Shown here piece after piece: positions 32,301 to 44,262 of a stretch of 64,000 bases of DNA; the stretch's first letter is position 1; each line of letters begins with the position of its first letter. This stretch comes from Symsagittifera roscoffensis (lineage: Eukaryota; Xenacoelomorpha; Acoela; Convolutidae): NCBI RefSeq assembly GCF_963678635.1, contig NC_087067.1, positions 1-64,000 of the forward strand, given 5' to 3'. Position numbers and translations under genes: made by a program. Under the pieces are notes generated by a model that had not been told where the DNA came from, searched no databases, and saw nothing but the letters and a program-made list of their open reading frames with translations.

Positions 32301-35300
32301 TACTCAAAAAAACTCAACCAAAGAGATTCATAATTATATTGCTGTTTGTTGCATATATTGGATACTTGCTTCGAAATAAAAAAAAAATCCGCAGGAAAAA
32401 AAATTTGCCCTATTTCTGGTGGAATTTTTTACAATTGAAAAATAAACAAGGATCTTGTTAGTTATTTCCTTTTTTCCAATAGCATAAGAAACAATTCGTC
32501 AAAAATGCACTTGCCTTATCTTATAATTAGCCAATTAAGTTGCTTTGAAATTTTAAAATAACTTACCTCTGGGCCCTGGTCGAGAAACTTACTTTAAGTT
32601 TTGACCGTTTTGGACAATGATTTGTTTTTTTTACTGTCTCAACCATTGTTAGTATGAGTTGTGCTCGGTTTTGGTCGAGCCACGAAAGATATGTTTGGTA
32701 ATAAGCAAGTTTTTAAGTGCTGGAAGTAGGGAAGATTTTTTGGGAGTAAATCGAGCAAAAATTTTGTGCGCAACCTTGCAAAAGTTCTCGAGCATCAGTG
32801 AGGTGTTAGAACGGGTTGTTCTTGAGCCATAACTCAACCAAAACAGTCGAACGATGTCCTCATTTGATTTTTGTTTTGCTTTCTATTTTAAAAAAATTTG
32901 CTCAAATGTCTTTTGATTTAAAAATGTCTGTTTCCTTTTAAATTCATTTTTTTTGAAATTTTCTGCAATTTATTATTAATCTTAAATGTTCCACTTTTCC
33001 CAAAGAGATAAGGGATCTGAGTCGTTTGTATTTTCGGGGCTAGTTAAATTGATGAAAACTGTTTGACCACCAACATGAGTTACCGGTCTCTTCGACGCAA
33101 TTGTTTAGACAAGCTTGAGCTGTTGGTTCTGTCTATTGAATATTTTCATTACAAAACTCAGGCTAAAACAATTAATTACAAAAAATCCTACAAAACGACA
33201 AAATTCGGTCTCGATACGCTGATATTTGTTCACGATATCCACTTTCGCTAATTTGTCGTGCCAATCGATTTTCAGCCAATCATAAATTTCATGCTTTCAA
33301 TTAAGTCACAGTGATTCCTGGAGTCATAATAAAGTAAACACATACTGCCAGCTGGATATTTTTCAAATTATTAGCCTTCATTTCGAAGCAAAATTTAAGT
33401 GCTTGCCTTAAAAATTGCGACGGAAAATTTTTGAAGCGTCGAATTAAATACAAAACCAATTTAGGGAGGTAGTTTACGATCTGTATTTCTTTTGCTTTAA
33501 TAGTTTTCTCCAACTAACTGGAAAAAAAAATAAGTAGACTCTTGTTAATAATACTTTTAATCTCTTTTATTTTAGCCAAAAAGTTTTTCTCTTGTAAGGT
33601 AATACTTTCGAAAGAAGCATAAATGTTTTCCTAAATTTTTACATAGGGCCCTCGAGATACTTCATTCGTACCAGTCTGAATGCCTCGTAATAAATAGCTC
33701 GCAATATTGACATCATTCAACTGGTTGTACAATAAAGGTTATAAAGCAACCATAAATTTTTTGCTTAAAATCATAGTTCAGTTTAATAAATCTATGAGCA
33801 AAGAAACTACATGAAGTCAGAGAAAAGCAATAGAATCGAAATGTCGATTAGGGTAATTATATTTCACAGATGTATATATGCTATTTGAATTCCTTAAGAT
33901 AAAACCTGGATTCTTTTTTATCAATTTTTTACATTTTAACACCGCTCCTAGCGGGTGACTTTCAAAATTTTGATTAAAAAAATAACAGGTTTCATACAGC
34001 ATTCATAGACAATTGCGGTTAATTGTCATATAAACTAGTTACTGAAGTTTTCAGTATTTTGATAGTATGTCTCTACATTTTCTATCGACATCCTGGAGTT
34101 AAAGTCAAGCTAGCAATTGAAAATGCTGTATTGCTACGCACTGTTGTTGTTTTTCAAATAGATATTTTCTTTGGGTAAAAATTGTGCTATGTCTGTCTGC
34201 AGCAAACCCAAATGCTGTGACTTTTTTCTTTAATTACCAAACATATATTTATTCCAAATTCTAACAGGACACAGCTTACGGCACTGGTGAATGCTTTTAA
34301 TTTGCTACAACTTCAAAGAAACAATAGGCAAAAGCTTACTGCTGTCACTAATTTAGCTGCGCTGGCAAAACTGGTATTGATTTTTTAACCACCTAATTCC
34401 TTTCCAATTCACAAAAACTCTGTGTAAGCTCGAGTGTGTTTGCCCGATAATGCAAGAAGGTAAAAGCAAACTAACCAAGTCTTTCTTAGGAGGACTCTGC
34501 TTAGCAAAATCATCTGTTGCTAAGCATAAATGGCTGATCCTAAGGAGGAACGAATTATCTCTGAGAGATTGACATGAAAATCAAATTACAAAACCTCAGT
34601 GTAGGAGTTATTCGATAATTTAAGGGCCCTTTTCTATGAGACAATTGATATAGGTTTGGACTCTGTCTAGGATTGCTTCACTCCTGAGTTTTTGTTCGAC
34701 AGAGAATACAAAATGTTTTCAAATTAACTCTTATTTAAAGAAATTTTTTAGCAGTAAAATTAACCGTCTCCTTCATAAGCTATTTTTTGCTAATTTTTTG
34801 AGAGGTGCTCACTTTGTATTTCAAAAAGCCAATACGATAGGTAGTGTATTGTGTCCCGGATCCTAAGGGGGGGTCCTTCCTAAGGAGGGGGGTCCTCACG
34901 TTAAGCAAAACCCTAGGAAAGGGGACCTTAATTTTTTGAAGGACCCTCATCCTAGGATTTTCTAAACGAAAGAAAATTTCCACCCAAAAAGCAGACCCTC
35001 TACTTAGGATCTTGCTAAGCTTAGCCTAACAATGAAATTTTTGAGTGAAGATAATTCTGATAATTCCAGATATTTCTAACCGACAACATTTTTTTCCAGC
35101 TGCATTTTCTCTGTTTTTTTATTAGTTCTGATAATCTTAACTACGATATTATAATTAGGTTGAGAACTTATGGTGGCTTGATTGGTTTTGATAACTCTTC
35201 CTTGGACAAATATATAAAAAAATTCTATAATTTTACGATTGCACGCTGTTTTTCACGATGCGGCGGGTTTTATGTACGAGTTTTACCAGGAGGGTCCCAC

Positions 35301-36037
35301 GTTCTGTTACATGTTGCCCTAGAGCTGTAACAACAGCTTATTGGGACATTTGAGTGGAGTGTTGCTGCCTTTTCTTTAAGTTGAAAAAACCAGAAGTTTA
35401 TCATTTACTAGAATGCTAAGCGAGAGATTAGTTGTGCTTGACTTAGAAGGCTTTCGTTACAAGAAAAACGCCTTTGTGGTCAAGTAGTTAGCAATAACAA
35501 CTACAGACTTTAGCGGCCGACTCATTTTTCTACCTCCAGTGAAATTCAATATGCTCCCCAAGCTCGAACAAAAAGTTTACAACTGGTTAAGAAATCATTT
35601 ATACGGTCTCCATCGGGAAAAAGGTGATTACCTTTACATAAACTTGAATCAAATACTTCAAAGTTTTGTGTTGAGAGTTCCTAGTGCCGTTTTTTACGCT
35701 AAAAAAAACCAGAATTTATGGCCAAGTACTTGGACCGAAAATTTGAAAACGTAGATGATTTGGACTGTCCTCAGATTGAAAACTTATAATTTAAAAATTA
35801 TCCAAGTTGCAATAGACATATACCTCATTACAACTCCAGGAATCCTTGTGCCCTGAACAAAAGCAAGGATTTTATGATTGTTTGAAAAATGAACAACAGC
35901 GAGAGATCAGCAAAAGTGGACACATACCTATCACCAAATTCAATGCTTCGTGCATGGATGACTCCAGATGGTGATTTTAAAGTTTCATTTTTAAGAAGAG
36001 AGCGTATTGATTGCAGTGTCCGAATGGTTCAGAGGAA
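29344..36037. repeat. Tandem unit R, copy R3, continuous with Polinton copy C
   Basis: Collinear with R1/R2 but retains the extra segment of about 620 bases (roughly 30,421-31,044). At AGAGGAA (36,037) it continues into unique Polinton sequence instead of jumping back, so it marks the ancestral right flank of the unit. Confidence 0.9.
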
Positions 36038-36230
36038 GGAGCAAATAATTTTTTCCGAAAAAGAGTTATCTAATTTAAAAAGATTTTTCGCAGTTATTGA
36101 TCAATTTGTATACTTCCAGAACTTCAAATTTATCAGAAAGGTTAGCCAACAAGCGAGGAGTATATCTTCCCGAACTAGTCTTAGTACCCAAACAGCAGTG
36201 AATTGTCAGATGAGATTAAGACAATTGTGA
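35413..36230 (+). pseudogene. RNase-H/exonuclease-like element gene, full-length remnant in R3/copy C
   Basis: The only R copy that continues beyond the tandem-unit breakpoint. It opens as in R1 with the shared TAG (35,485-35,487). It then shifts frame and carries YLSPNSMLRAWMTPDGDF, and past 36,037 continues for about 65 codons (FFAVIDQFVYFQNFKF, then a Ser/Thr/Arg-rich tail) to 36,230. This shows where the tandem duplication cut the gene in R1 and R2. Another copy is at 48,786-49,582. Confidence 0.5.
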
Positions 36231-36649
36231 AAGAGGATGCTGTGAAAAAAAGTACTACAAAAAAGTTGCAAATATCCCAGCAAAATATGCTCTATAAATG
36301 CATGATTTAAACGATAGAGACTTCACACGTTATGAAAATGTTTAATTCTCTTAAATTCTCTCATTCTTTTACAGTGAGAAAAAATCTAACACAGTTTGTA
36401 GAATAAATAGTTTCTCAATTTTCAGAAGCCAGAGCAGCAGTAGATGAACATGAAGCAACAATAGTAACAGAGTTTGCTTAAAACGAGACAAACATAGAAA
36501 GAAAATCATGATAGTTTTGTAACAATGTAACTTTGCCAAGGTCTGAAGTAGTTTTTATGCGCAAATGATAGTAATTCTAATTTTACTTACTTCTGCCTTC
36601 TCAAACCTTTTTTCACAAAAATTAGTTGCGAGGAAACTTCAGTTTAGTT

Positions 36650-37350
36650 CTCAATTTTACCAGGCTTATCTTGTTACGTACTACCAAACCCAAGGAAATG
36701 AGTAAAGTGATTGATACTTCGACAAGAATTTTCAGCGGTAGTGGGACCTCAGGATCCGGGAAAACTGAGTTGATTGAAATTTTTGATGAGAAATACTTTT
36801 TACCCTAAATCTGGAACCGTTCAATATCTTTACAAAGAGATGCAACCTGCAATCTCAGAAAAAGTGTTTTCTCGCGAAGTGAATGTGAAGTTCATGAAAT
36901 TCTGTGAGCAATTTAGAAAATATTCTTCTAGCTTTCGATGATCCACGTGAAGACATCTATAATGACACGGAGTTTGTTAGGTTAGCGACAGCGGGTAGTT
37001 AGATGGGGATTAAAAAAATATATGTTAAGCAGAACTTGTTTCAACAAAGTCGATGGCCGCTTACGATTGATTTGAACACTTCACACACCATTCTGTTCAA
37101 ACCGCCTCGTGACGTTCAGCAACTAGATCTTTTAGGAAGACAATCGAATGTATCAAAACTTTTGAGAAGCTGTTACGGATCAGCTACCAGAGACTCTTTT
37201 GGACATCTTCTTGTCAACTTGGACCCTCGTACATCAGATTGTTTGAGATATTGTTCAAATATTACACGGCCTGGGCCAACAGTTTCTTACTTACCCTTAT
37301 CAAAAGCAGAAACTACTCCAATCACAAATGAGAAAGATTTGACAAAATGA
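36650..37350 (+). pseudogene. Polinton packaging ATPase (FtsK/HerA-type), copy C
   Basis: Walker A is visible as SGTSGSGKTE (about 36,737-36,770). A fragment with SGTVQYLYKEMQP follows, then Walker B as LLAFDDPREDIYND (about 36,928-36,970). The C-terminal half is open from 37,003 to 37,350 (KQNLFQQSRWP, TILFKPPRDVQQLD, HLLVNLDPRTSD), a signature of Polinton ATPases presumed to pump DNA into capsids. These parts lie in different frames, so at least two frameshifts and a stop near 37,000 break it. It lies directly downstream of the RNase-H-like gene and upstream of a small conserved gene. Copy D at about 50,060-50,721 has the same order. Confidence 0.8.
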
Positions 37351-37370
37351 GATAGAAAACTTTATCTATT

Positions 37371-37538
37371 CTGTGGCATATGGTACAACTGACACCTGAC
37401 CAGCTGAAATGTTTAATTAGAAAAACATCAAATCATGAGGTCATAACACTTATTTGTGAATATTTGCTCAATGTAGTCAATGGAAACGTACCCGTTAAAA
37501 TCGCAATTTTTGAACGATTCGAGACAGCATACAAATAA
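37371..37538 (+). CDS. Small conserved Polinton-associated protein, copy C
   Basis: An open frame of 55 codons (no ATG at the start, so the N terminus is uncertain). It reads LWHMVQLTPDQLKCLIRKT and LICEYLLNVVNGNV, and stops at 37,536-37,538. A helical Leu-rich protein of this type commonly follows the ATPase in invertebrate Polintons. I know of no assigned function. The copy-D version at 50,742-50,909 differs by a few conservative residues and keeps the frame and stop, which mildly supports coding. Confidence 0.45.
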   Translation: MWHMVQLTPDQLKCLIRKTSNHEVITLICEYLLNVVNGNVPVKIAIFERFETAYK

Positions 37539-37653
37539 TTAATCACTCCAAAAACCAGTGTTGTCCAAAAATGTGCGGTTAGTTAGAGTAAAGAAGGCTT
37601 CCATTTAGTTCGACAAATACTTTATTTTTGTTACAAGTAGCTCACATTTAATT

Positions 37654-38209
37654 ATGGCAACTGAAGAATTCATTCTAACTCCGAAACACTTATATGTTAA
37701 AAAGCATCCACATGCTGCACGTATTCTTCATGATAATAATTTTAAACATAAAAATGCTCAATTATCCTATCTTAATCGGCTTAGATTCCAATTACCTCCT
37801 CAAGCAAGTAGGACTACTGCAACGTCGGAAACATTTACGGAAAATGTTGAGCCCCAACAAGAAGAGCTTGAGCTGTTACCGGACGATGAAGAAGTACCGG
37901 TCGAATGCGATAAAGATGAAATATTAGAAGAAAAAAAACACGATGGACGGACCGAAAGCATTTTAAGACAGTTACAAAATACCTTTACAAGACAAAAAAT
38001 TTGTTAGAGCAAAAACTATACTTGAAATCATTGAAAATTCAGATAGAGTAACCATAAACCGTAACAATGAAGTTATATATGTAGATAAAGTACCAACAAG
38101 ACTTAAAACTGCAAAATTTTCATACGACATACAACAACCAACAAAAAAATTACACAATCCGGCGTTCACTAACATTTTAATTGCTCTCAACTTGAATAAA
38201 AGCTGGTAA
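37654..38209 (+). pseudogene. Conserved Polinton protein upstream of integrase, copy C, frameshifted
   Basis: ATG 37,654 opens a 117-codon frame (MATEEFILTPKHLYVKK, then an acidic EEVPVECDKDEILEEKK). It shifts near 37,985 into a frame reading VRAKTILEIIENSDRVTINR and then a short NPAFTNILIALNL motif, ending about 38,209. The layout (N-terminal strand-rich part, acidic linker, C-terminal helical domain near the integrase) matches a widespread uncharacterised Polinton protein. The linker after it (38,300-38,520) is a Lys/Arg/Ser-rich low-complexity tract that also varies between copies. Function unknown. Confidence 0.45.
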
Positions 38210-38855
38210 TAAACCGAAATGCCAAACACGCGGTTCAGTCAGTGTCTGTTAACGCTCTAGAGAAGCTAGATCCTGGAACCTCAAGATCCCGCTCAACATC
38301 GTCCACTTTGCAGGAAAAAAGTAGTGCAAAACTTAAGAGAAGAAAGAAACACAAACGAAGTCTCTAAGAGAAGAAAGAAACAAAAACGTTCCGTACAAGG
38401 CTCTGACTCGTACAGAACGTCCCATAACGATTCAGATTCCCAACGTCAAAAAAGATAAAAAAGAAAACGAAGAAACAATGAGAAAATTAAAAGATTGAAG
38501 AAAAATTGTTGAAAACTAATTACAGTGACAAAAGTTTCGCGTTATTTAGTTGTGTGAACAACTTGATAAACGCAACCAACTTCTCGCGACAGAAAATTAA
38601 ACATTTCCTTTACATTGATCCTGCTTACACAAAGTATTGAACTGTCAACCGAAAAACGCCGCGACTCAATGGCATAGTTTACGATATCGACGAAATCTGG
38701 TCATTAGATCTGGCGTTTGCATGATTTTAAGTATCTGCCTGTGGAAGTTGACTGAATGTCCCGCTATCTTAGAGTGCAATCCTTAAAATCAAAGTATGTT
38801 ACTACAACAGCAGAAGCGTTCAATTTTTTGATAACGACAAAGCAACCAAAAAAAG

Positions 38856-39300
38856 GATTACGTCTCAAATGGCATAATTCCCAAATGGCATAAAAATGAA
38901 AAATTTCCCAAATGGCATAAATTTCATGCAACAGGTGCTTTGGAAAAATCGAGAACAATTTTTTCGTGAACAATGTGAGAAAATAAGTCAAATTGTCAAT
39001 TCAAATGTTGATTGACATTTTATCGTGAAAAACTTGTAGAACTTTTTATCAAAAGCAAGAAGCATACGCATGCGATTATTAATAAGCTTCTTGTGCTCAA
39101 TTTTTTACGACAAATCTGTTGCTTAAATTTGTTTGGAAGCAATTAGTTCCAAATCTTGTTTACATGCTTTCGTTCCTGACAAAATGATAGAAATAGAAAT
39201 TGATAGAAAACGTTTAAATTACAAAAAAACTTGAAATTTATGCCATTTGGGAAAAGTTTCCATTTTTATGCCATTTGGGAATTATGCCATTTGGGAAGTT
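38856..39300. mobile_element. 445-bp foldback/MITE inserted in the copy-C integrase
   Basis: Flanked by an exact 11-base repeat ACCAAAAAAAG (38,845-38,855 and 39,301-39,311). Copy D has one copy of that string and no insert, so the insertion and target duplication are directly visible. The ends are inverted repeats of about 60 bases (38,866-38,926 and 39,233-39,300). Each arm carries three copies of CCAAATGGCATAA or its complement with conserved spacing. The interior is AT-rich with no transposase, so it is non-autonomous. An 11-base duplication fits Mutator-like or foldback-type mobility, but the superfamily is not established. Confidence 0.85.
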
Positions 39301-39557
39301 ACCAAAAAAAGTATGGATGGACAAGGGCACAGATTTTAAAGGGTCCTTCGAAGCATTATGCAAAAAAAGGCATAAAAACAATTACTACAGTGAGCGAGAA
39401 AAGGTCCGCATTCGCTGCGAGAAACATCCGTTCCTTGAAAAACCTTATTTCAAATTACTTGGAGGATGAATGGACAAACTAATCTATTGGCAAATTGCAA
39501 GACTTTGTCAATTCAATTAATTTGAGAACAAATCGTGTCACACCCTGCACCAAATAA

Positions 39558-39655
39558 AGTAACAAACAAGATGTTCCTCGCCTAACAACAAGATGTTTCT
39601 AACAAGATGTTTCATTTCTAACAAGATGTTTCAGTAACTAACAAGATGTTTCATT
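39558..39655. repeat. Short tandem repeat of AACAAGATGTTTC, about five copies
   Basis: AACAAGATGTTTC with spacers of 4-10 bases recurs across 39,563-39,655. Copy D has a single related AACAAGATTTTCC at the equivalent place (about 52,328). A local expansion in the integrase inter-domain region of copy C, which also adds stops. Confidence 0.8.
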
Positions 39656-39900
39656 AAGAGCAGAACAGTCATCGAAATTAGTTCGACGTCCGAAGCTTTA
39701 TATTGGTGATCATGTTAGACTCGCCGAAGTAGTACATTTTCGCAGTGGTTACAAACAATCGTTCACCGATGAAGTGTTTGAAATTTTTGATATACCAACA
39801 CGAAATCCTCCAACATACAATTTGATTGATACTAACAAAGAACCGATTGAGGGAAAATTTTACGAGTCTGAACTATTTCGCGTTCTGGAGAAAGACAATC

Positions 39901-40339
39901 ATGACTGAGGGCATTTCCAACAGCCTTTTCACCCATAATGTTCCCCTTTCCTTCACAATTACCCAGGTTTCATCTGTATCAATGAACTTTTTTTAAAGAT
40001 AACACTCTGGCCAACTTTCAAAATCTCTTGAGTGAAGAAATAAATTTGCAAGGTGAATGGAGAGTAGCAGTTACAGAAATTACCTTACCTACTCAGATAA
40101 ACACCGTAACTGACAACAACATTGTGTACTACAAAAAAAATCGGGTTATAGCAACCATGAAAGTTGAAAAAGACAATTTCTCCCGACGTTACCTTGAAGA
40201 AACAGCAAAAATAACAAAAGGAGGATATACGAGCATTGAACAAATTTTGGACCAGATTCGTCGAAAGACAGAATTAGAGAAATTGGATTACGTAATAGAT
40301 CCAATAACCAAACATCTTTCTTTATGGCTGCATTATTGG
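39901..40339 (+). pseudogene. Minor-capsid-like (penton candidate) protein, copy C, truncated
   Basis: ATG 39,901 overlaps the integrase stop. The N-terminal pattern (GISNSLFTHNVP, then SFTITQVSS) and NLQGEWRVAVTEI (about 40,044-40,082) mark a Polinton protein family that I tentatively equate with the penton-like minor capsid protein. A frameshift in the T-run near 39,990 separates the first 30 residues from the frame at 40,028. The gene is cut at KHLSLWLHYW (40,339). A 26-base filler and the start of block X follow. Copy D retains about 150 more codons. Confidence 0.6.
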
Positions 40340-40365
40340 TCCCCCCTTCTACATTGCCAAAAGAG

Positions 40366-43237
40366 TGTTCTAATTTCTTGACAGTGTTTTGTGTGAGCAT
40401 TTTACATTTTTTTATTTATTTTACTTTCCGTTGATATACGTAATTAATTAGTTTAATCAACAGTTTTTGTCAGCTTTTTTTGTTTTTTTTTTGAATTTTG
40501 GTTCACCTGTAAGATTTTCGCATTGACTGCTTGGGTTTTTTAGACTTTTCAATTTTTTATAGTCAAAATCAGTTTTTAAATCACGATAATCTTTTTGATA
40601 TTTCATCCAAGATCTTTAAGATTTGGTCTACTGGCAGTTTCAAATATAAGAAAAAATATTAAAGCTAAACATTTGAAAAAGCTTTAATTTATGTTTAATA
40701 CGTACTAATGAATCAAGGAAAATTTGAATATTCGGTATCTTTTTTTTTTACTTTTGTTTAGTAAATTGGGCTTGTAAGTTGAAAAATTAATTGCAATTCA
40801 CTGTCGCAAAAAGCAACACTTATGTTATTTTTCAATGGATTAGCTATCTTAGATGGGTATAGCTAAGTAATGCTTCACATGTTTCGTCATAATTCCTAAT
40901 GATAAACTGAAAACAGTGCCTCCTGATAAATAAAAGAGAGAAAATAAGTTCTCTAACTTATTGATTTTAGCTTGCTCTAGGTAAAAAAAAACAGGAATTT
41001 AACATTTCTTACTTCGTTCCAAATTTTAGTTAGTTTGCTTGCCACTTGTTTTCGAGCTGTGGGTAAAAGTCAAATCAATAGATGTTCTCCGTTTTCTTTA
41101 AGATTAAACTCAGATTTTGTAGAGTGATAGCTTTCAATTGTTTCCAAAAATTCTCTGTGACACTGAAATTACATACAATACTGAAGTTACAAAGAAATGT
41201 TCTATTATTGGAGCATTTTTGAAAATTTATCTAATATTGGCTGAAATGGAGTTTATTAAAAAAATACAGTTATCAGGCACCCAATTAACTTAAAATTATA
41301 ATTAAATTTTCTCAGAATAAAAATTATAGACAAAAAATCTACCGTAAGCCTCTGATTTTTTTTGTTTAGTTCAGGTTATTTGCAAGAAACTCATAAAGCA
41401 GAAAATCAGCACAAAAAGAGTTACTCGTTTTTGTAAGCAATGCATCTATTTTTCAGTTTTTTAGTTGATCATAAACAGTAGATATCTTACATCAAAAAAA
41501 AAGTTTTTCGTTATTTATTGCGATCTCTTATAGATTTGAGCAAATTCGATATTGACAGATCAATTAACGTTTTTGTCGACTTTCTTATGTCACTTTTAGG
41601 AAACAATATTTTTTTATTTTTGATACGCAATTTTTATCTCTTTGTTTTTCATGATAACGGTGAAGTTAAAAATTGGTTATCAATGATGTTAGGACTTAGC
41701 CTCCTTGTCTCAAATAGCTCTCTTTAATTTCTGATCGGAACCTTTTTTGACGTTCTTGTACGTATAAACGATATTTTATCAAATAGCAACAAATTTTATT
41801 TGCTCAGGCTCAAAAATCAATCAACACTGCAATAAATATTAGCTTTACATGACTTTGATGAGTTATACGTTGTAAGACGATAGAAAGAATGATTAACAAA
41901 CACTGTTTTTGACATTAGTTTTGGGGGCTGAGCAATTTTTACTTTAAATGGTTTTGATGGAACATAAAAAATATTGAGCTATTATATGATGTACTATTGA
42001 CTTAACGCTTAATCATTTATATTTACTTAAAAAACCAAGTTTGTAAAAGTTTCTAACCATAAATTTCGTAGCTTGGTATGTTTATTTTCATTGTCATGCT
42101 CAAAAAAGTATTTGAGTAAGTGAATGGTTTAAAAATAACAAGAAAAGTCATAGAGAAAATGAAGCAAAAACTGACTCGTTTTTTTTGTTTCACTCAAATG
42201 TTGAGCCCCTAAAAAAGATAGCAGTTAAGTAAACAAAATCTTGATGAGGCATATCTTGAAACAAAATACCCATAAGTTAATTTTTTCTAGATATTTTCTG
42301 GCTGAGCAACTGTTCTGATCTTTTTACGTTCCAATAATTAATCATCTTTGAAGTAACTGATGATGTAACTCGCCTTGTTGAGTCATACTACTATATACAT
42401 TTGAGCAAACGCCAATCAATGTTTAATATGATCAAAAAATTAAATGTTATTAAGATATAAGACAAAGCAACATGAGTCAAACTACATATATTGAGGCAAG
42501 GCTCAAACAGGGAATTTTTCAATTTAATTTTGATGATGAGCAATTGTGTGTTCAAGCTCACGTTCAAAAAATCAATAGTTAGTTTTAAAAAAGATGTAAC
42601 ATATGATGAGGCAAAAGATGAATATTGCACAAAAATGCAGATATAGTTTTTTGATGCTGAGCAGCTTTTATGTTTTTAGCTATGGTCGAAAAAATAGATA
42701 ACTATTAAGAAATAAGTTGATTTATAATGACCATGATGAGTCATGCTATAGAAAGGCAAAACATGCACAGTGCACATTTTTTCAAACATAGTTTTATATG
42801 GTGAACAATTTTTGTGTTCATACCTGTGTTCAAAGACTATTAGTTATTGGGATAAAGATAATATAACCTGGCCCTGTTGTTAATACTAAATATCTTCAGA
42901 CAAAACTTGATCCATTCATAAGTTTTAGTACATATTTTGATGCTGAGCAATTTCTATGATCATAAGAATGTTCGAAAAATATTTATTTTTTGATTAATAA
43001 GTTGATGTGTTATGACCTGGATGTGTTACAAATGATGATGCAGTACATAAACAATGCATAAGTTTCCAAATACAGTTTTAGGTGCAGAGCACTTTTTAAG
43101 TTTTTGCCCGTGTTAACAAATCAATATTTTTAGAAGAAAAAAAATTATGAATCCTGACCTTGTTTTTCATACTACATATGATGAGCCAATATTTACTACT
43201 GATCGGTTTGTTAGACATATTTTTTGAATCTGAGCAA
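40366..43237. repeat. Repeat block X, copy 2
   Basis: Collinear with 14,280-17,130, starting at the same TGTTCTAATTTC. It includes the same degenerate array (41,920 onward). No supportable gene. A partly open stretch at 41,518-41,727 (MRSLIDLSKFDIDRSINV, then HDNGEVKNWLSMMLGL) is interrupted in copy 1 and has a short diverged relative at 54,911. Confidence 0.85.
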
Positions 43238-44196
43238 TTTTCAAAGTCATAAATATAGTAAAAATATAACAGTTTTTGGGATATAAATTGATGCAAATTG
43301 ACTTTGATTAGTCATACTACATACGATGAGGCAAAACACAAACTGTGATTATTTTCACAACTAATTTTCTGAAAAATCAATTGTGTTTTTGGGATAGAAG
43401 ATAAGGTAGGCTGATCCTGTTGTCCATACTAGTTATAAGGAGGCAAACTTTCAACAAGGACTAAAAAAATTGATGCCAAGCGACTTTCAAAATAAAAACT
43501 CTGCTATTAAAGTAAACAGTTATTTAAATACAAATTGATGTTTTATGACCTTGATTAGTGATACTGCATATGATGAGACAAAACACAAACAAAACATATT
43601 TTTCCATTATATTTTTGATGGTGGGCAGGTTCTGCGTCCGTCCATGTATTCAAAAAATCAATAGTTATTAAGATATAAGATGATGAAACATCCAGCTTTA
43701 CCCTTTTAGTTCATACTACTTTTGATGACGCAAAACTTGAACAAAGTATACATTTCTAGACACACTTTTTGAGGCTGAAAAAATTATATGTTAATTGCTC
43801 TTGTCGAAAAACTAATTTTTGATGCTGAACAACTTTCAAAATGAAAACCTTGGCAAAAAGTAACAAATAACGTGATACAAGTTGATATTTTATGATCTTT
43901 CTGAATTATACTACATTTAAGAGGCAAATTCTAACCAAGAAAATGTTTCCACGCGTTTTTTTTTCTGCTGAGCAACTTTTATTTCCATGTCCTCGGTCGA
44001 AAAATAAGAACTTGAATAGTTTTTTACTCAAGTTCTCAAATTATGCAGTTCAAACTACATGTACTGTGTAAGTTATTATCTCTTGCTTTATATAGATTTT
44101 TTACTTGTCTGACTGACATTATATGAAAGACTCAGACTTTTAAGCTTCTGAGTGTTCAATGTATATGCATGTTTCTGAAGTATAACTCAAAGTACA

Positions 44197-44262
44197 TTTA
44201 CCTCGTTTTATTTACCTCGTTTTATTTACCTCGTTTTATTTACCTAGTTTTATTTACCTCGT
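44197..44262. repeat. 14-bp minisatellite (TTTACCTCGTTTTA), 4-5 copies
   Basis: Near-perfect copies of a 14-base unit (one with CCTAG in place of CCTCG). R1-R3 have a single diverged version (ATTACCCCGTTG) at the same place, so this is a lineage-specific expansion. Confidence 0.85.

Larger units (their letters stand above)
38540..39905 (+). pseudogene. Polinton DDE integrase, copy C, interrupted by a MITE
   Basis: Retrovirus-like integrase responsible for chromosomal insertion. The first catalytic-Asp region (DIDEIWSLDLAF) is at about 38,685. A deletion of about two dozen bases follows it relative to copy D, then a TGA at 38,753-38,755 shared with copy D. At 38,856 a 445-base element interrupts the gene. 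Beyond it, WMDKGTDFKGSFEALC gives the second Asp. The third catalytic position reads SAFAARNIRSL, with Ala (codon 39,417-39,419) where the family has Glu. The C-terminal SH3/chromo-like part (RRPKLYIGDHVRLAEV, then FEIFDIPTRNPPTYNLID) ends near 39,905, overlapping the next gene's ATG. Dead several times over. Confidence 0.8.
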
